64,000 nucleotides of DNA from Lepisosteus oculatus (Eukaryota; Chordata; Actinopteri; Semionotiformes; Lepisosteidae): the NCBI RefSeq assembly GCF_040954835.1, contig NC_090711.1, forward strand, positions 69,501 through 133,500, given 5' to 3'. Position numbers and translations under genes: made by a program. This document shows, piece after piece, positions 26,801 through 36,125 of this stretch (positions are counted from its first letter, which is position 1; every line of letters begins with the position of its first letter). Under the pieces are notes generated by a model. The model saw only the letters and a list, made by a program, of their open reading frames with translations, was not told the origin of the DNA and ran no database searches.

Positions 26801-29800
26801 GAATGCAGTTCAGCAGTAACAAACCAAAACTGTTCTTCTCTGAGGATAAGACTGAATAATGCAGTTGAATCAGTAATGAATGTGCATGACTGAGGCAACA
26901 AACTACCAAGGCTTTTGAGCTAATATTTAAACTGGTTGTACAAGACCAGTGAAGGCTTCAATTGCCATTATCCTTGATTTTATGCTTCCTCTGATGAAAC
27001 ATGAAATTAAACCTGACTCTTCCAGATCCAAGTAGTACTGAAATCTTAATAATAAATGCAGAATTGTCATATAATCTTTCATAAAAGATTAGATGCCAGG
27101 AGAGACAACAAATTATGCTGAAGACTTATATGGGACCTAATATAATAATTCAACATTCCCAGGACCTCAGGATGAATAGTGAAACACAAACCAGAGGTTA
27201 CAAGTAGTAACTTCATAGAAGTGCATTTAAATCTGATAACTGTAGGTACTTCTTAATTCAAAGGGTTGTGGGAGTATGGAAAAGCTTTCCAGCCAGGCTA
27301 TGTGCCAACAGCTGTAACCACAAAGCAACTGTGCTGTCCTATAAGATAACAAATGTGAACATTTGTACACTATAAAACGATAAAACTGTAATACTGTATT
27401 AAATTTTCATTCATTTAATAATGATTATTTTTACAAATCACATCAATAAAATAATAATCCTGTGTGTTAAAGATCTTGAAATCATATTTTATTAAAAGAC
27501 TTATATTTTTCTTTAAGTATACAAATATCAGGACCTCCAGGTGACTGAACCAGGATCTTTACTGGGTCGTGTCTGAGTTAAGTAATAATCCACCTGAGAT
27601 TTTCCATAACTCACAGAGGGCTGAGGGAACTAAGAGGCAGGGATGGAATGTGAAAATATATAATAATAATAATAATTATTATTGCTTACACTTATATAGC
27701 GCTTTTCTGGACACTCCACTCAAAGCACTTTACAGGTAATGGGGATCTCCTCCGCCACCACCAATGTGCAGCATCCACCTGGATGATGCGATGGCAGCCA
27801 TAGTGCACCAGAACGCTCACCACACACCAGCTCTCAGTGATACAGATGCTCCATTTTGGTGGTAAGAATTGTCTGACTTGTCCTCAGACAGTCTTTTGTT
27901 CAGTTGAAATGACATTGAACCATTAACCTCAGCTCACTGATGTCTTAAACTTTAGAAGACCCTTAGATCAGTTCACCTGAGCCAATACGTGATCACAACA
28001 TAATGAAACACTACTGATAAAAAAATATGATGCATGCTTTGTTATACTTGCATTTGTGAGAAAGAAAATTCCAGAAATGGAATAATCAACATTTTACATT
28101 AAATCACACGATTCCACCCTAGAGGGTAATGTGTTCAAATCCCAGGAGGGAATTTGTAGCTGTTACACTGTTTAAAAAGGTATTCACTCAGATTACTTCA
28201 GTAAATACCTTGTTTTATAGATAAAGGTCCAGGTCCTCATTGTATATACAAATGTATTCTTAATTATTTAGTTACCCATTTAAAGCATTTAATTTAAAAA
28301 AACAATATTGATACAGATAAGGAGGATGCTGTAGCTGAAACATTAGTTTGTTTTACTCTTCACTTTTCAGCTTGGAATCAATATGATTATTTAAAAAAAG
28401 TCTTATGTTTAGTAATATATTTAATTGTAGAATGTAAATTCTGAATCATACCAATCTTAGCACATTCTGACATTTAGATCTCTGTTATGTTGTAATCTTA
28501 TTCTCAGTATTTCTTTTAAGCTAATGCAGTGCAAAACATGTCACATTGGATCTATTCTAAATTTTTAGTTCATAATTCTATCTGCCACTCAGAAAAATAT
28601 GCATTCATGCAATTTGTCACCAAATTGCCCTTTAAGAATCCATGCTAAAGCTTGTATTTTACATTAATTCCTCAGCAGTCGCAGAAATCCTACAACAACA
28701 TAGTTTACCTGAAAAAACTACTTTATCTGAGTGTCTGATTTGTCTACATAAGCCAAATGTCCTGTTTCCCAGGGTATACAGTATGAGGCTACATCACCCA
28801 AACCATACTGGGCAAAAATACAGTTTCTCAAACTAATAATACACGTGAATAACACTCAAAACATGAAAAAAATATCTTCTGTTTGTAACTTTAGATTTGG
28901 GTCATAAGTTACTGTGATACTTTCTTGGGCTATCCACTACTCAGTCTTGCAACTCAAAACAAGACCAAAAACACTTTGAGCCCTACAGAAATATTGTATT
29001 ACTTCTCCAAGCTCCTGTGATCTGTGAACTAAGCAAACATTTGTAAGTCTGACTTAAAATGGCTGACTGCTAATCTTTAATTATTCTGCTTTGGAGCCTC
29101 ATTATCAACATAAAAAGGTTTCATGCAAGGCAGCCAATCAATCATCCCTGGAAATAGAAAACTGCAAATGAATTAAAAGCTGTCAATTGACTCAACACAC
29201 AAACCTCACGAACCTTTATGTGGAAGAGTAAAGGCAAACTTTGAAAAAGAATATAGTAACTTCACTAAATGACACAGTCCATTATCATTGAACCTAAATG
29301 TAATAGAATTATCTGTCTTATTCACAATATATGCCTAAGGAGATAAACCAGTCAAAACAGTTTCTTACACAAGAGCTCCTTGAACAAGATAGAAGTCTGC
29401 ATGGGATAGGATGCTTTTATAATCCATGTTTTGAACATGAATAAATTTAACCTCATGCAAGCATTTTGCAAGAGACACAGTATTCTCTTTGAAGTAACAT
29501 CTTCCTAAGGAGAAGCACAAATACAGAGTGAAAATAACTTTTTTATGTCAATACAAACATTTTATCTGGCGTAAAACCAACACAGCAAATCATCCAGTCA
29601 GCACCATCCATACAGTCCAGTATTGTTGCAGCAGAATATTAGAAGAAAACCTGTATCAGTCTGCTAAGGACTTAGGGCTACAGTGAAAAATCATTTTTCA
29701 GTATGGTAATGATCCAAAGCATAAGGCAAAAGATACACTGTAGTTGCTTAAGAAAAAGAAAGTGAAAGACATGGAAACTGCTGTTTTTAAGCAAGCCCCT

Positions 29801-32800
29801 GGCAACTTCAGAGAGCTTGATGAAAGAATCTGCAGAGAAGAATGGGTGAAAACTGTATCAAACTGGTGTGAAAACTTTGTAGAGACTTATCCAGAGACTT
29901 TAATTGCTGCCAAAGGTGCTTCAGTAAACACTGAATTCCAATATCTGAATTCTTATGCAATTAACATATTTTATTTTTTTCTCTTTAGTTTTCACAGACA
30001 TTAATGTAATTTGTCTGAAACCTAGAAATCTTCATGTTGAACATTCAGGTTTTGAGTAAAATATTAAGCTGTATGTATAGTAAAAATATATATTAATCAT
30101 TTTGGGATTTAACAAAATGGGACACTATAGGAAGGGTGTGAATACTGTTTAGACAGATTTACATGTTGATTATACAGGCAATTGTTTAAAAGTGAACTGT
30201 CCGTCCTCATAGGAAGGTACTCTTTCACAATTGAAAAGGGCTAAAAAAAATTCTCACTCCCCAGAGAGCATCAGGCACTACTGTTCTTATACAGACAGGT
30301 TACAATGATTATCTTTGTTGGATACATACAAATGGGAACAACTGTATTAATTTAATCTCAGCCAAATACAGGAGGTACAGTAGCACAATCCTATTACTTG
30401 CCTTAATGTAAAAGGGTTCCAGCTTAAAAAGCTAATGATATATGCAATGCATTTCTTCAGATTTAGAGGTTAATTGTATCTTCAATACACTCATTTTGTG
30501 ACCATGTATACAGCTGAATATGTTGGAAAAATCTGGATAAATTGCTTAAACTTGCTTAAGGCTATTGGAGCCATGTCCCTACCTTTTGAACATGCAATCC
30601 CCCCGTTACGTATTGAGAGCTGCAACAATTATTTCAAACTGCTGCTCACTCATCACTCTGTACTCTTGCTAATTGTTTTTGAAAGAAGATTGGTAAACTT
30701 GATAAGTATCTTTTCATTTGCAAAGGGTTCAAGGTTTCATAATAAGTATAAGCAGTTGTGGTCACATTTAAACTCACTGAGTACTTAAAGCACCACAGCT
30801 TTTGATTCTTGTGTAAATGTATTTATACTGTACTTTGCACGTTCCATTTTTCCCTGACAGGCTTTCCAGTCCCTATTGACAAGCACCCTATCCCACGAAG
30901 CTGCCATCGCCATTGCCTGACGGTTGGCATGGTGATGACTGGGTGATGCGCTGTGTTGGGGCTTGCAACAGTCATTACACTCTAGATTCAATGACTTCCA
31001 ACTCACACACAGAACTCTGCAAATCTTTCAAAGTAACAGATGGCTTCACAGTGGCATCCCTAACCGGTCTCCTGTTTGGCCAGTTGCTCATTTTGGAAGG
31101 GTGGCCTTATCTGTGAAGTGTCTGGGAGTTCTGATGCACATTCCACTTCTTAATGATAGACATCACAGCACTCTAATAGGAATGTGATCCTGATATGTCC
31201 TTCTACAACTTTATCTCTAATTTGTTTCAAAAGCTCCTTAGTCTTTGTCTCCACTTTCAATTTGTCATGAGTGTGGGCTGTGGCTTGAAATGTAATATCT
31301 ATCATAGGGAAATTACAGAGACAAACATATTTATTCTGAAGTTAAGTTATACCAATTTGGTTACACACAGACAGACACCATTAAACCAATGTTGTGACCT
31401 TTCAAACTATTTTTGTGCACCTGAACTGATTTAGGGTTGCAGCACCAAATGTGTAGAATACTTATGTAACTCAGAATCTTCCTTTACAATTTAATGTAAT
31501 ATATGTTAAAATGTTTTTCTAATTTTAAAATCAGCATGATCTAGTCTTCATTGATAAATATAAAGCCCTGTTTGAATGTGTCAAGTTTGCAAAGCTGACA
31601 GTAAAAAGTTTAGAAGCCATGCAGAGGAGAGAATACTGAATGCAAGGCACTCTATACGAAGAAACAAAATTAAATAATGGAACAGAAATACATACTGTAG
31701 GCATTCAAAATACAATCAATCATTATTTGAATATCGAGGAAAAGACAAAAAGGACTAAAATCTAATTTTTCATGTGGTTTTAATACCACTTCAGAGTTCA
31801 GTAATTTATGTTTTAATCATCTGAATGCTTTGCCAATTGAAAAGAACTGTGGATTACCTTTCTAAACAAAAAATGTCTCATCTATAATTTATGATGTTCT
31901 ACAAATGTTTCTGGAAGAAATCCACTTATCAAGATTATTACTAAAGTTAATGGAGTGTGCAGAGTTTTCTTGCAGTGATATACAAATTTGCCTTACAAGT
32001 GAAGCAAAGTTTGAACAAAAATATACACATTTATTTTTTTAATAATACAATTAAAGAAATAGGGATATCACTCTGACACCTAGTTATTAAAATTCTACAC
32101 ATGAATGTGGTAAATTAAAAAAGTGTTGACTGAGTAAATACATCTGTATGAAGTACACCTTGAGCACTTTAACCTTCTCTTCCCACTTCAGCAACAAATT
32201 GAACTAGCAGCAGTAAAACAGTATTTCCCCTACCACCGTGACCCTTGTAAACAATTCCCAATGAGGTCTGGGACACAGCAGTCCTGCTAAACTCAGCTTC
32301 CTAAGGTTGAATATTTCAACAGACTGGACACCCTAGGAGACCATACATTGCTTTGCAGTTCGCCTCTACCAAGAGATGCAGGATTAAAGACAAATAGGAA
32401 AAAGCCACTTTCTTCATGGTTCATTGTAGAGGGGTGAGGTTAAAATAATCAGGAATGGAAGATTTAGAATATTTAGATCTTTCTGTTTCAGCCTACTGCA
32501 CTGGTTAGCTTTAAAGCAAAGTAATCATTCACTATCAGAGGAAGTGTTGTTATTTTTTACAGTGCATACAGTGCATGCATCCTTTGAAATGACTCGTACT
32601 TCTTAGACTTCCCTAAAATGATCAGGGCTACCACGCTTCGTTTCTGCCCGAGACGAGCTGGAATGCTATGGTGGAACGAATTCTAAAATCTAAAACTGCT
32701 TTCTTACCTCACTGGAGAAAATCCTGGACGTAATTACTGTACGTAATTAGGACTATTTTTTTACACGAAATTGATCAGTCAGCATTTTTGTAACTTCATA

Positions 32801-34473
32801 GTACTTTTTATTCTACAGCAAAAAATCTATTAATCGTGGCAGCCAATTACAGACATACAGTAAATACGAAACTGAAAAGCCACAGTTTATACCTCTCACC
32901 CCCAACCACAAGCCATCGTTTCTACAATGACTTCAAAGTAATCCCTACAGTTCCCGCGTTTAATCATCTGTGTTAACATGAAGAACAATGCAGACATGGA
33001 CTCCAATTTCAAATGTGATAAAGATATGCATGTAATAACTGCATACTTTGTTTGTTTTATCTTTTGTAAGGAATTTTCAGGATAAAAGAAGTGCATATTT
33101 CCACAAGAATAATAGTGTATTCCTGTTTCTTTCTATCTTGTTGAAACGTCCTTTCGGTGCCATTTTAAACAACTGACTCTCTTAACACATTACATATGAA
33201 GAGTTCAATCGAACATAATTAGTAATCCTATTTAATACAATATATACGGTACATTCTGCTTTTAACGCTACATGTCACCAGTGCCCCCTTCTGCTCTCAT
33301 GCGTCTCTTTGCTGTTTTGATAAATTATGAAAGAAGCTATATTTGGAATCCAGGAGAATTCTGATTTTTGCGCTGCACACATGAAAGCAGGCGCAGGTGT
33401 CGTCGTGTTTCACTGGCATTGTCTATTTTGTGTTCTGTCATTGCAAAAATAAAAACGATTCAGAATATTATGTATATAATTAATTCAACAGCACAGGGAG
33501 AAGGGCGGGTGAGAGATGTTAAATTTATCTCGAATGATGGAGGTTATTGTGAATCGTGTTTCGTATAGGTGGGTGAATTCTAAACAGTAACACAAATCGT
33601 AGCACGCGTTTTACTATTTCTAAGGAAATAAAAGGCCAGGCCAGTATAGTTTTTGTATATTATTCAACCACATCAAGACAGACTTCAGAGCCAAACGCCA
33701 GAGCCGAATCTTGATGTTATTAATATCCTTTATTTTAGAAGTGAATATTACTGTATGCAATCAAAATAATACAGTGAATAATGCGCGAAACTAAATGTGT
33801 ATCAAGTGAAAAGAACTTATTTAGACCCATTATTTCGTTCATTACTACAAATCAATTGACATGGCAAACGTTTTCAGCAATACATCAAGACAAACGCATC
33901 TTTGAATAAAAACAATCGGCAGTAAAATCAACACCCTATGTTCCCCATTGTTCTATAAGCTGGTTTACAATATATAAAGGTACATCTATACATTTTTAAT
34001 TGTATCTGTAGAAATACAGCCACATACAGATTTTATGATGTACCTCAGTCTTTTATTGTTATATATTTCCGTCTTCTAACAATTATAGCCATGGTAACTA
34101 ATGTGACGACTGTTATTCCACTCAAATACTGCTTTGCTGTAACATTGATATCCTCATAGCTAAATCTGTATTCGATTCCTGTAAAATCTGCGTGTAAATA
34201 ACCTATTTCACAAATTACACGTTTCAGTGCGATTTCTAGCCAACAGTGGTAGTATCGAATTGGTTCAAACGGAGAATAAAATGCTTGTACATGCAAAGCG
34301 ATGCTTTGAAAGAAATTCCACTCGTCGTTTCGGTTCTTCTGACCTACCTCTACGATGAAGGTCTTCTCTTCTCCACAGACTGAGACTACCCAGAATAAAA
34401 TATGAAAATAGCAGGTTTTCCAACAGAAACCGGGAAGCCCAGCTTTCCTCCGCTTTACTCCCATTCCCGTCAT
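8546..34473 (-). CDS. MMP24: Matrix metalloproteinase-24 (MT5-MMP), complete, 9 coding exons, 606 aa
   Basis: A membrane-anchored zinc endopeptidase that cleaves extracellular matrix and cell-surface proteins; in mammals it is largely neural. Coding exons (minus strand): 34473-34348, 19004-18856, 18369-18253, 17117-16813, 16272-16111, 15125-14908, 12251-12113, 10083-9817 and 8883-8546. They total 1821 bases, all junctions are GT/AG and every phase matches. Residues: signal peptide about 1-32; cysteine switch PRCGVPD 97-103; furin site RRRRNKR 109-115; structural-zinc ligands H189, D191, H204, H217; catalytic [11 protein letters not shown] 242-252 with E243; Met-turn M260; hinge about 287-338; hemopexin domain closed by C341-C530; transmembrane helix about 563-584; cytoplasmic tail ending QEWV, a PDZ-binding end. 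Tail [10 protein letters not shown] and hinge [11 protein letters not shown] fit MMP24 better than the close paralogue MMP16. The first ATG of exon 1 (GCC before ATG) was chosen as start. Human MMP24 is longer (about 645 aa), mainly through exon 1. Confidence 0.96.
8884..9816 (-). other. MMP24 intron 8
   Basis: 933 bases bounded by GTAAGT (9816-9811) and CTTCTAG (8890-8884). No repeat or extra exon recognised. Confidence 0.85.
9817..10083 (-). CDS. MMP24: MMP24 coding exon 8 (hemopexin blades)
   Basis: Encodes residues 406-495, including [31 protein letters not shown] and [20 protein letters not shown], all typical hemopexin-blade motifs of MT-MMPs. Acceptor TTGTCAG, donor GGCT|GTAAGT. Confidence 0.96.
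10403..10963 (+). mobile_element. Tc1-like transposon, internally deleted non-autonomous copy
   Basis: It starts at a TA (10403-10404) with CAGTTGTGAAAAAGTTTG and ends near 10933-10963 with GTTCGCAAACTTTTTCTCA, an imperfect inverse of the start, before another TA. In between, the plus strand keeps the start of a Tc1 transposase helix-turn-helix region (CCATCAATCCACAGTCAGG, then AGGAGTGGTCACCCAACAAA), with stops. The catalytic DDE part is absent, so the copy cannot encode transposase. It lies within MMP24 intron 7. Confidence 0.7.
11487..11757 (-). repeat. tRNA-derived SINE with L2-like tail, nearly full length
   Basis: On the minus strand it starts GGCATGGTGGTGCAGAGGTT, then ATTGCTGCCTTGCAG (box-A-like and spacer sequence). 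A body typical of fish SINEs follows (GGGGGTTTCCTCTTACTGCCC, then AAATTGGCTTCTGGG). It ends in a degraded AGGCTCTGGCTTCCCTG tail. Confidence 0.6.
12113..12251 (-). CDS. MMP24: MMP24 coding exon 7 (hemopexin domain)
   Basis: Encodes residues 360-406, [18 protein letters not shown] through KFVFFKG. Acceptor TTTTAG, donor AAAG|GTATGT. Confidence 0.96.
12252..14907 (-). other. MMP24 intron 6
   Basis: About 2.7 kb. A SINE relic occupies 14322-14545. The rest is AT-rich with nothing recognisable, and the short open frames near 14.1 and 14.6-14.8 kb have no splice context. Confidence 0.8.
14322..14545 (+). repeat. Truncated SINE with L2-like tail
   Basis: It carries the body motifs TGGGTGCCCCGGTTTCCTC, ACACTTCCAAAAGACTGAAT and a decayed tail (TCTAATCCCATCCCGA). 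The tRNA-like head is missing. Same family as 11487-11757 and 23355-23672. Confidence 0.45.
14908..15125 (-). CDS. MMP24: MMP24 coding exon 6 (hinge and start of hemopexin domain)
   Basis: Encodes residues 287-359: the Pro/Arg-rich hinge ([28 protein letters not shown]) and then [22 protein letters not shown] with the first hemopexin cysteine, C341. Acceptor TTGCAG, donor AAG|GTGGGA. Confidence 0.96.
15126..16110 (-). other. MMP24 intron 5
   Basis: 985 bases. AT-rich with nothing recognisable. Confidence 0.85.
16111..16272 (-). CDS. MMP24: MMP24 coding exon 5 (catalytic zinc site)
   Basis: Encodes residues 233-287 with the catalytic helix [11 protein letters not shown] (242-252), the general base E243 and Met-turn M260 ([12 protein letters not shown]). 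Acceptor GTCTCAG, donor TATG|GTATGT. All catalytic residues are intact. Confidence 0.97.
16273..16812 (-). other. MMP24 intron 4
   Basis: 540 bases with good splice sites and no other feature. An open frame at 16331-16673 (minus strand) is intronic noise. Confidence 0.85.
16813..17117 (-). CDS. MMP24: MMP24 coding exon 4 (catalytic domain core)
   Basis: Encodes residues 131-233. It contains [19 protein letters not shown], the MT-loop (about 167-176), [20 protein letters not shown] and [20 protein letters not shown] with structural-zinc ligands H189, D191, H204 and H217. Acceptor TTTTTTTCAG, donor GATG|GTAAGA. Confidence 0.97.
17118..18252 (-). other. MMP24 intron 3
   Basis: 1135 bases with no recognisable repeat or exon. 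Confidence 0.85.
18253..18369 (-). CDS. MMP24: MMP24 coding exon 3 (cysteine switch and furin activation site)
   Basis: Encodes residues 92-131. PRCGVPD (97-103) supplies the cysteine that blocks the catalytic zinc in the proenzyme. RRRRNKR (109-115) is the proprotein-convertase site, predicting a mature enzyme that begins YALTGQKW. Acceptor GTGCAG, donor TATAG|GTAGGA. Confidence 0.97.
18370..18855 (-). other. MMP24 intron 2
   Basis: 486 bases with no internal feature recognised. Confidence 0.85.
18856..19004 (-). CDS. MMP24: MMP24 coding exon 2 (propeptide peptidoglycan-binding-like domain)
   Basis: Encodes residues 43-92, [13 protein letters not shown] through [16 protein letters not shown], the standard MMP propeptide fold. 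Acceptor GATTTTCAG, donor ATAGA|GTGAGTG. Confidence 0.96.
22259..22394. repeat. Imperfect fold-back (inverted repeat), about 54-bp arms
   Basis: The left arm (22259-22313, from AGGAACAAGTAGAGG to CACAACATT) is nearly the complement of the right arm (22341-22394, from AATGTTGTTTC to TACTTGTTCCT), separated by 27 bases. A single-arm relative containing CACTTTTCAGCTTGGAATC appears at about 28325-28385, so this is probably two inverted copies of a dispersed repeat. Confidence 0.6.
23355..23672 (+). repeat. tRNA-derived SINE with L2-like tail
   Basis: It has a box-B-like GGTTCAATTCC (23391-23401), the body motifs TCTGGGTGCTCTGGTTTCCC and AGTCCAAAGACA, then TGCCAGGATAGGCTCCGGCT and a tail GAAAATGGATGGATG, the classic L2-related SINE end in fish. 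Confidence 0.65.
24225..24505 (+). repeat. tRNA-derived SINE, nearly complete
   Basis: Box-A-like GTGGCTAAGGGCCTGTGG, box-B-like GGTTGCTAGTTCAAATCCC, then a body with CTAAGCAAGGCCCTTAACC and a 3' end AATAAAGTGATCTTATCTAA. This is the usual Pol III SINE layout. Confidence 0.65.
24745..25877 (+). pseudogene. hAT transposon relic with broken ZBED5/FAM200-like transposase
   Basis: The 5' end carries the hAT terminal motif CAGTGGTTCTCAAACTGTGG (24745-24764). Downstream are pieces of a transposase of the ZBED5/SCAND3/FAM200 type. One frame reads [17 protein letters not shown] near 25.25 kb. A shifted frame reads [17 protein letters not shown] and SCFSLQLDE. After an in-frame stop (about 25534), [19 protein letters not shown] and VCTDGARA follow. 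At least one frameshift and one stop break it, and the C-terminal half and 3' terminal repeat are missing. The element cannot move and sits in MMP24 intron 1. Confidence 0.75.
26717..26776 (+). repeat. Polypurine (GA-rich) tract
   Basis: About 60 bases almost entirely A and G (GAAAAGGAGG, AAAGAGAGAGGGAGAGAAG, GGGGGGAGGGGAGG). Simple sequence; such runs can form triplex structures in other genomes. Confidence 0.6.
27660..27865 (-). repeat. SINE3 fragment (tail half)
   Basis: A TAATAATAATAATTATTATT tail, then CTTATATAGCGCTTTTCTGG, ACACTCCACTCAAAGCACTT and CATCCACCTGGATGATGCGA. Same family and orientation as 1421-2006, without the 5S-like head. Confidence 0.7.
28085..28260 (+). repeat. Probable tRNA-derived SINE remnant
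   Basis: A box-B-like TGTTCAAATCCCAGGAGGG (28132-28150), then GTAGCTGTTACACTG and CAGTAAATACCTTG, which resemble common fish SINE 3' segments. Head degraded. Confidence 0.35.
29525..30155 (+). mobile_element. Tc1-like transposon relic, 3' half
   Basis: The plus strand shows decayed Tc1 transposase coding (TCTGGCGTAAAACCAACACA; GATCCAAAGCATAAGGC; GTTGCTTAAGAAAAAG; AATTGCTGCCAAAGGTGCTT). A typical 3' end follows (TATGCAATTAACATATTTTA, then GGGTGTGAATACTG). A deletion removes part of the middle near 29.62 kb. Not coding. Confidence 0.7.
30790..31670 (-). mobile_element. Tc1-like transposon relic, 5' part
   Basis: Read on the minus strand it begins TATAGAGTGCCTTGCATTC (31655-31673), a Tc1 terminal pattern. 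It continues through a helix-turn-helix coding remnant (TTAAGAAGTGGAATGTGC, then GCCAAACAGGAG) and into the catalytic-domain region (GGGACTGGAAAGCCTGTCAG). Frames are broken. Same family as 37270-37960. Confidence 0.65.
34348..34473 (-). CDS. MMP24: MMP24 coding exon 1 (signal peptide)
   Basis: Encodes residues 1-42, [10 protein letters not shown] through [12 protein letters not shown] basic N-terminus precedes a short hydrophobic core ([13 protein letters not shown]), and the exon ends GAG|GTAGGT in phase 0, as exon 2 requires. The end FIVE joined to TWLKNYGYL parallels the paralogue MMP16 (recalled as FNVE joined to VWLQKYGYL). The frame stays open 100 codons past the donor, but that part is intron. 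Confidence 0.88.
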
Positions 34474-34900
34474 GGCTAACCCCTGATATCCCCCTCGGTC
34501 TGTTTTTTGGGTTTCCAGTCTTAGATCCCGGCTTTATTCCTTAGTGGACTGAAGCTCCTTTATTCCCTTTTCAGGTTTATTTTCACCGCAGACCAGGCAC
34601 TAAACTCGGGCCCCCATTGCGCAGACTCTATTCTTAAAGCCGAACGCCTTGCTGAAGTACAGTACTGAACTGGCAAAGCTTTCTTGACTGAGCTCTTCTG
34701 CAGCGTAAGCTTTGGCAGCCTGACTGGGGACGCGCATCTCCGAGATGCCACATCAGTTGCCTCGCCACAGGCAAACATTAAGCTCCACAGCTAAATACTT
34801 AATTATAGAATGAGATTGCATTGCTTTATGAGTAACCGCTTTCGGAGTGCATACTGTCTATCGCGCCGTTAAAGCCAATCCTAATTTCCTGTTTTTTGTT
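34474..34900 (-). promoter_or_regulatory. MMP24 5' UTR and putative promoter region
   Basis: Upstream of the start codon the sequence is less AT-rich than its surroundings and has scattered CpGs (for example around 34560-34760 and at 34859-34866, ATCGCGCC). A CCAAT-type motif (ATTGG on the minus strand) is at about 34876-34880. The transcription start is not resolved, and further 5' UTR exons are possible. Confidence 0.35.
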
Positions 34901-35729
34901 TGCCTTTTGTTGCAGAGAAGAAAAAAAAACAATCTCTATGGCTGATGCTCACAGTTAGTGGTGTCCAAGGGTGATATTGCATATCGAGGATAATTGAGGG
35001 TTTATTCTGGTGCAGAACTTATTGTTTTAATGCTGTTTTTTTTTTTTACTGGTGATACAAAATATAGAGGTCAATATACCCAAAATCTCCAGATGCATTA
35101 AACACTTATTCTATCTTTATTTTACATAAATGTTTATTCAGAAAGTCTGTATCTAAACATCAATATCCCAGTGTTAAATGGACAAAAATAAATATATAAA
35201 GTTTGGAGTCACTTTGCCTGTTTGCCTGTTGTTTGCACAAGGTAGTTTGGGGTGAACAGTTACAGCAATAATTAAATATGTGTTTTATGCTAGAAAACAT
35301 TAAAAAGATGTATTTAGAACACTTGGTAAAAATATTTAATATGTTAAAAATACAAGTACACAATAAATGTATGCTCCTCTCATCGTCGTCATTAAAAATA
35401 ATGGATGAAATTGAGAGAAAATAAAGAAGTTTATGCATCTCCTTTTCTCAATTCAAGTACAATAACAAGTCTTTGTCAAATATTTTGAGATAATACTTTC
35501 TGTACTTCAGCAGTTTATGACTGTGTATAAAAAAGTTTATATTTGAAAGTGCAGAAACAATAATATCACCTCAGGGTTAATTGAAGTTATTTGTTATGTA
35601 AATTGGGGAAAAGGCTAGGTGCTCACTGTAATTCATAAAACATCTGCACAGGAACAACAGATAAACCAGTGAATCACAGGACGATCCCAGTGATACTCTT
35701 CCACAATCTACTGCTCACAGTATGGAGAT

Positions 35730-36125
35730 CTCAATGTAAGGAAATCATCCTGCTGCTTCTTGAAGGCACCCATGGTATTGATTTCAACAATAAGGCTTGG
35801 TTGCTTCATTCTGACTCTCACAGCCCTTTGTTTAAAGATGGTCTCCTATTCTCAGTCTTACAAGCATTCCCTTTAGTTACCACTGGATATTAATCAACCT
35901 TGTTACCTAACGTTTATTGGATACTATAAAGGCAAAGTCCCTTTTGAAATGTGTCAAGATCTTGCTTAGTTTAATTTAAAAAAATTCCCTTAAATTTAAT
36001 TCTACACTTCACAGTTCAATGTAGCATTTTATTGGTCTTTTTATAGTGTCACCACATTGTCTTTGAGAAGTCCACAGAAACACCCAACTTTTTTCACTGT
36101 TGCTTTCTCAAGCTGAGTACCACCC
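35730..36125 (+). repeat. Probable LINE-derived interspersed repeat
   Basis: Sequence such as CTTCTTGAAGGCACCCATGG, CTCACAGCCCTTTGTTTAAA and CTCCTATTCTCAGTCTTAC resembles a dispersed repeat common in fish genomes, probably the untranslated end of a non-LTR element. Identified by memory of the pattern only. Confidence 0.35.

Larger units (their letters stand above)
19005..34347 (-). other. MMP24 intron 1, about 15.3 kb, rich in transposon relics
   Basis: Bounded by GTAGGT (34347-34342) and TTTTCAG (19011-19005). It contains a fold-back repeat, several SINEs, a hAT relic and Tc1 relics, annotated separately. Stretches 19.0-22.2, 25.9-27.6 and 31.7-34.3 kb show no further feature beyond a polypurine run at 26717-26776. 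Open frames near 20.5-20.8 kb look spurious. Confidence 0.85.

Noticed and set aside
29525..31670. A single Tc1 element split by an inversion with a breakpoint in the transposon.
   Set aside because: Both parts contain the same segment (around ACACAGC then ATCA then CCAGTCA), so they overlap in element coordinates and are more likely separate copies.
34045..34347. A RAMP-like receptor accessory protein was considered, because the 142-codon frame has a signal peptide, two spaced cysteines and a C-terminal membrane segment.
   Set aside because: The first 42 codons end in GAG|GTAGGT in exactly the phase needed by MMP24 exon 2 and resemble MMP16 exon 1. The remaining codons are intron sequence with only loose similarity to RAMPs.
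8546..34473. Calling the gene MMP16 instead of MMP24.
   Set aside because: The tail [10 protein letters not shown], the hinge with [14 protein letters not shown], the RRRRNKR activation site and the MMP24OS-like neighbour all favour MMP24. Only exon 1 looks more like MMP16.
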